Source: Celeribacter neptunius
GTDB lineage: Bacteria > Pseudomonadota > Alphaproteobacteria > Rhodobacterales > Rhodobacteraceae
Reading direction: 5' to 3'
Length of the DNA: 64,000 bases
NCBI RefSeq assembly: GCF_900113955.1
Contig: NZ_FORH01000002.1
Coordinates: forward strand, 310,001-374,000
The position numbers were made by a program, and so were the translations under genes. A model generated the notes under the pieces. That model was given only the letters and a program-made list of their open reading frames with translations. It made no database searches and was not told the DNA's origin. This document shows, piece by piece, positions 63,307 through 64,000 of this stretch. Within the stretch, counting starts at the first letter, position 1. The number at the start of each line of letters is the position of its first letter.

Positions 63307-63690
63307 ATGGTTCCCCTTTCACACAATACATTTCTAGAGACGCTAGGGGAACAATCTTGCCAGCCGATAAAGTGGCCGAATTTTTTATGGAAAGTTTACA
63401 TTAATTGCGGATCTGCGGCTGGGATGCCGAAAATCGGAGCCTCAGAAGCGAAGCAGCGCAGAGCCCGTTGGGGCGGTCCCCTTCTGACACGGAACAAGGC
63501 CAAAGACCGCCGCAACAGGCTTGCATCGCTCAGGGAATCCCCTAAAGCTCACCTCACGGACAGGCGATGGCGTCGCCACCGCAGCAGCGGGGTCCGGTTT
63601 TGATCTTCCTGAACGCCGGGACTTTTCTTTGCCACTTGCGCGGAGGGAGTCCCTGCCCCGCAAAGTGGCACTTCGACAAGGAGCCACGCG
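63307..63690. other. 384-bp leader region before creatinase
   Basis: AT-richer near 63360-63410, then a long GC-rich leader. The last 75 bp contain mutually exclusive base-pairing elements (see regulatory feature 63618-63687). No convincing ORF is present before the creatinase start. Confidence 0.6.
63618..63687 (+). promoter_or_regulatory. Predicted H-type pseudoknot leader of creatinase (riboswitch-like)
   Basis: Stem 1 pairs GGGACT (63618-63623) with AGTCCC (63648-63653). Stem 2 pairs GCCACTTGCGCGG (63631-63643) with CCCCGCAAAGTGGC (63656-63669), with two bulges. The arms interleave, so both can form as an H-type pseudoknot. The end of stem 2 (GTGGC, 63665-63669) can alternatively pair with GCCAC (63683-63687) enclosing the AAGGAG ribosome binding site. 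No known riboswitch class is recognised. Confidence 0.45.
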
Positions 63691-64000
63691 ATGGAGCGTC
63701 CGGAATTCTACCGTTTTCACCAAGGCGAGCGACAGCTGCCCTTCTCCGATACCGAATATGAGGCCCGTATTGCCAAACTCCGAGCCGAGATGGCCGGTCT
63801 CGGCGTTGAGGCGGCAATCCTCACCTCGATGCATGGCATCGCCTACTATAGCGGCTTTCTCTATTGTTCCTTCGGTCGGCCTTACGCGCTTGTCGTGACC
63901 GCCTCCGATGTGATCACCTTCAGCGCCGGGATCGACGCGGCGCAGCCCTGGCGCAGAGGCTATGGCGACAATATCACCTATACCGACTGGCAGCGGGATA
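63691..64000 (+). CDS. Creatinase (creatine amidinohydrolase), N-terminal part
   Basis: Only the first 103 codons are in the window. The sequence HGIAYYSGFLYCSFGRPYAL, followed by GIDAAQPWRRGYGDN and YTDWQRD, matches the N-terminal domain of creatinase (EC 3.5.3.3, M24 family), which hydrolyses creatine to sarcosine and urea. The catalytic domain lies beyond the window end. The start follows AAGGAGCCACGCG. Upstream is the switch-like leader. Related ectoine hydrolases and prolidases do not share the SFGRPYA segment. Confidence 0.88.
   Translation, partial: MERPEFYRFHQGERQLPFSDTEYEARIAKLRAEMAGLGVEAAILTSMHGIAYYSGFLYCSFGRPYALVVTASDVITFSAGIDAAQPWRRGYGDNITYTDWQRD

Overview
The window is chromosomal DNA of a high-GC alphaproteobacterium, almost certainly a member of the Rhodobacteraceae (Roseobacter/Rhodobacter group). 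The evidence is gene content and order: an aa3 cytochrome oxidase subunit I and a c550/c2-type cytochrome with an acidic tail, aerobic cobaltochelatase genes cobS and cobT, two DUF2484 genes beside murB, a FtsZ with a long Pro/Ala/Gln linker, and CtrA-like and Fnr-like sites of the alphaproteobacterial type. No genus can be assigned from sequence alone. I see no transposase, integrase, phage gene, rRNA or CRISPR array.

Layout. 1-9.9 kb: a MarR tail and a FUSC efflux protein, a hotdog thioesterase, tRNA-Leu(GAG), a SnoaL-like secreted protein divergent from a LysR regulator, lipB, a cytochrome c, a TetR regulator, a TauD-type dioxygenase and ctaD. 10-22.7 kb: small and housekeeping genes (VOC, DUF2244, GatB/YqeY, carA), a large GT2 glycosyltransferase fused to an MshEN-like domain and preceded by a perfect CtrA box, a GntR regulator, a HAD phosphatase, a 39-bp tandem repeat, a UbiH-family hydroxylase, a class V aminotransferase and a lytic transglycosylase. 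22.8-27.1 kb: gatB, a thioesterase, two DUF4177 paralogues, bolA and a J-domain protein. 27.2-32.4 kb: an accessory block with two related 4-TM proteins, DUF808, a fasciclin protein and an ECF sigma/RskA anti-sigma pair. 32.5-37.8 kb: cobS and cobT separated by three small secreted proteins (two of them paralogues) and an FMN reductase. 37.9-43.5 kb: aminopeptidase P, DUF427, a ClC channel and an FAD-linked 2-hydroxyacid oxidase.

43.8-60.1 kb is one long minus-strand division and envelope cluster, in transcription order ftsW-murG-murC-(small membrane protein, APC permease, two DUF2484)-murB-ddl-ftsQ-ftsA-ftsZ-lpxC-bamD-recN. It links lipid II synthesis, septum assembly, lipid A commitment and outer-membrane assembly. 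60.2-64 kb holds a cysteine-synthase-family gene divergent from an HxlR regulator with two operator-like palindromes between them, an L-lactate dehydrogenase gene preceded by an Fnr-like box, a low-complexity protein, and the start of a creatinase gene whose leader can fold as an H-type pseudoknot next to the ribosome binding site.

The most striking unexplained signals are: (1) four copies of a 135-162 bp inverted-repeat-bounded intergenic element in two subfamilies, one subfamily carrying an extra 32-bp hairpin module that is flipped between its two copies; (2) the switch-like creatinase leader; (3) the apparently c-di-GMP-responsive, CtrA-associated glycosyltransferase. All calls are from reading the sequence; no database search was run.
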